This document shows, in pieces, positions 62,968 to 64,000 of a DNA stretch of 64,000 bases. Source of the stretch: Comamonas sp. (GTDB lineage Bacteria > Pseudomonadota > Gammaproteobacteria > Burkholderiales > Burkholderiaceae_C); contig JAQVCA010000002.1 in the NCBI GenBank assembly GCA_028690035.1, forward strand, positions 248,001 through 312,000. The letters are read 5' to 3'. The position numbers and the translations under genes are program-made. Below the pieces are notes generated by a model. The model was not told the origin of the DNA and made no database searches. It worked only from the letters and a program-made list of their open reading frames with translations. Within the stretch, counting starts at the first letter, position 1. Every line of letters starts with the position of its first letter.

Positions 62968-63639
62968 ATGACCACCTTGCCCGCTTCGCCCATTTCGCCT
63001 TCCTCGTCGTCACGCCGCCAGTTGCTGCTGGCAGTGCTGGCCAGCAGCGTCTTGAGCGCCTGTGGCCGCAGCACCCCCAAAGCACAGGCTCTGCCATCCG
63101 ATGCCACCGTGTTGGCGCTGGGCGATTCGCTCACCCAAGGAGTGGGAGCACAGGCCCAAGAGGCATGGCCCCACGTGCTGGCGCAGCGCACGGGTTGGGA
63201 AGTGGTCAATGGCGGGGTTTCGGGCGACACCAGCGCCCAGGCGCTGGAGCGCCTGCCCGATCTGCTGGAAGAACACCGACCTGCGCTGGTGGTCATCAGC
63301 ATTGGCGGCAACGATTTTCTGCGCCAGATGAGCGCCGATGCAGCCCAGGCCAACATCCGCCGCATGTGCCAATTGGCACGCGACAGCGGTGCCCAGGTGC
63401 TGCTGGTGGCCGTGCCGCAGGCATCCCTTTTGGCTGCAGGCACCGGCACACTGAACGACCACCCGCTGTACGAAACCCTGGCCCAAGAGCTGCAGCTGCC
63501 CTTGCTGGAAGGCGCCTGGGCCCAGGTACTGTCCCAGCCCGCGCTGCGCTCAGATCAGGTGCATGCCAACGCGGCAGGCTATGCCCAATTTACCGAGCAA
63601 CTGCTGGATTTTGTGCGCCAGCATGGCTGGTGGACGTAA
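62968..63639 (+). CDS. Lipoprotein SGNH/GDSL esterase (arylesterase, TesA-like)
   Basis: This 223-residue hydrolase has a lipobox near residue 32 (VLSAC). Catalytic blocks are GDSLTQG (Ser), NGGVSGDTS, IGGNDFLRQ and the SDQVHANAAGY Asp/His. The closest type is the TesA/arylesterase group. Ten bases separate it from soxZ, so it may be co-transcribed, but a role in sulfur metabolism is not evident. Confidence 0.9.
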   Translation: MTTLPASPISPSSSSRRQLLLAVLASSVLSACGRSTPKAQALPSDATVLALGDSLTQGVGAQAQEAWPHVLAQRTGWEVVNGGVSGDTSAQALERLPDLLEEHRPALVVISIGGNDFLRQMSADAAQANIRRMCQLARDSGAQVLLVAVPQASLLAAGTGTLNDHPLYETLAQELQLPLLEGAWAQVLSQPALRSDQVHANAAGYAQFTEQLLDFVRQHGWWT

Positions 63640-63725
63640 ATATCAGTGCAACGGTTAAAGCACGGTGAATGTGCCCTACGATACGCACAGAAAACTCTCT
63701 CACATTCTCTGCAGGTAAAAATCTT

Positions 63726-64000
63726 ATGACGACGCCCCTTGTCACTTGGAAAGACAGCTACGCCTTAGGAATGATCGAAATTGATGAGCAGCACCGCATG
63801 CTCTTTGAAATCATGAACAACATGTGGCAGGCCATTGTGCACAACGAAAAACAAAGCGCCATGGTCGATATTCTGCAATCGCTGGAGTTGTACACCGTTC
63901 GACATTTTGCGGAGGAAGAGCTCTTCATGAAAAGCTTTGATTACCCCAACTTCGACAAGCACATCCTCTTGCATCAGCATTTCATACAAAAGATTGCCAA
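63726..64000 (+). CDS. Bacteriohemerythrin (partial, runs off the window)
   Basis: The frame from 63726 is open to the window end (91 complete codons). It starts MTTPLVTWKDSYALGMIEID followed by EQH, which matches the hemerythrin N-terminus. Di-iron ligands are visible as EQHRMLFE, RHFAEEELFM and HILLHQHF. Hemerythrins bind O2 and are common in motility or sensing contexts. Missing residues at the C-terminus include the last ligands. Confidence 0.9.
   Translation, partial: MTTPLVTWKDSYALGMIEIDEQHRMLFEIMNNMWQAIVHNEKQSAMVDILQSLELYTVRHFAEEELFMKSFDYPNFDKHILLHQHFIQKIA

Noticed and set aside
63655-63690. FliA (sigma-28) promoter before the bacteriohemerythrin gene
   Set aside because: A TAAAG and a CGATA are present but the spacing is about two bases too long and the GCC of the -10 box is misplaced.

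Overview
The window is one stretch of a high-GC betaproteobacterial chromosome. The best fit is order Burkholderiales, family Comamonadaceae (Acidovorax/Comamonas-like). Three things point there: the gene orders purM–AI-2E transporter–hda–HAD phosphatase–pcnB–folK and rpsT–DUF3579–argD–argF; the family membership of nearly every protein; and a dispersed intergenic palindrome built on AGCTGCTAGCGCT-type arms that I associate with this family. No species can be named from the sequence alone. No rRNA, tRNA or CRISPR array was found. Both window edges cut genes: hsdR on the left and a bacteriohemerythrin on the right.

Layout. 0–2.5 kb: 3' part of a type I restriction subunit gene (hsdR) and a DUF4124–membrane–NERD protein. 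2.6–5.6 kb: peroxide and iron defence (ahpF, ahpC, bfr). 5.6–16 kb: comEC, ridA-like, cutA, marC, then folK/pcnB/HAD phosphatase/hda facing purM and an AI-2E-type exporter. 15.9–20.6 kb: NhaR-like regulator divergent from a TerC protein, a universal stress protein, murJ and rpsT. 20.8–24.6 kb: DUF3579, argD, argF and two tandem YkgJ-type cysteine-cluster proteins. 24.6–35.8 kb: MFS transporter, FAD monooxygenase, H-NS-like protein, apaH, rhlE-type helicase, dcd, HIT protein, brnQ, ispH–fkpB, radC–smr. 35.9–39.4 kb: a lipoprotein substrate-binding protein translationally coupled to a membrane GGDEF–EAL protein. 39.5–47.9 kb: M48 peptidase–LemA, truncated haemoglobin, DksA-like protein, a two-domain kinase, two small proteins, mrp and metG.

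47.9–57.7 kb is the accessory part. A small gene ('gene X') downstream of metG carries a one-base frameshift and is split by a clean IS200/IS605-type tnpB element. Directly after it comes about 8 kb of visibly lower-GC DNA coding for a large repeat-containing calcium-binding adhesin and a divergent two-component system (OmpR-type regulator and 7TMR-DISM histidine kinase). The block is bracketed by two copies of the gene X 3' end, as expected if an element integrated at the end of gene X and displaced the original tail. No integrase is present.

57.8–63.6 kb is a sulfur-oxidation cluster: monohaem cytochrome and flavoprotein of flavocytochrome c sulfide dehydrogenase, a YeeE/YedE (TsuA-like) transporter, a second FCSD-type flavoprotein lacking the FAD-linking cysteine, soxY and soxZ, then a lipoprotein SGNH esterase. 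SoxXA, SoxB and SoxCD are not in the window. The cluster could handle sulfide or thiosulfate-derived sulfane carried on SoxYZ.
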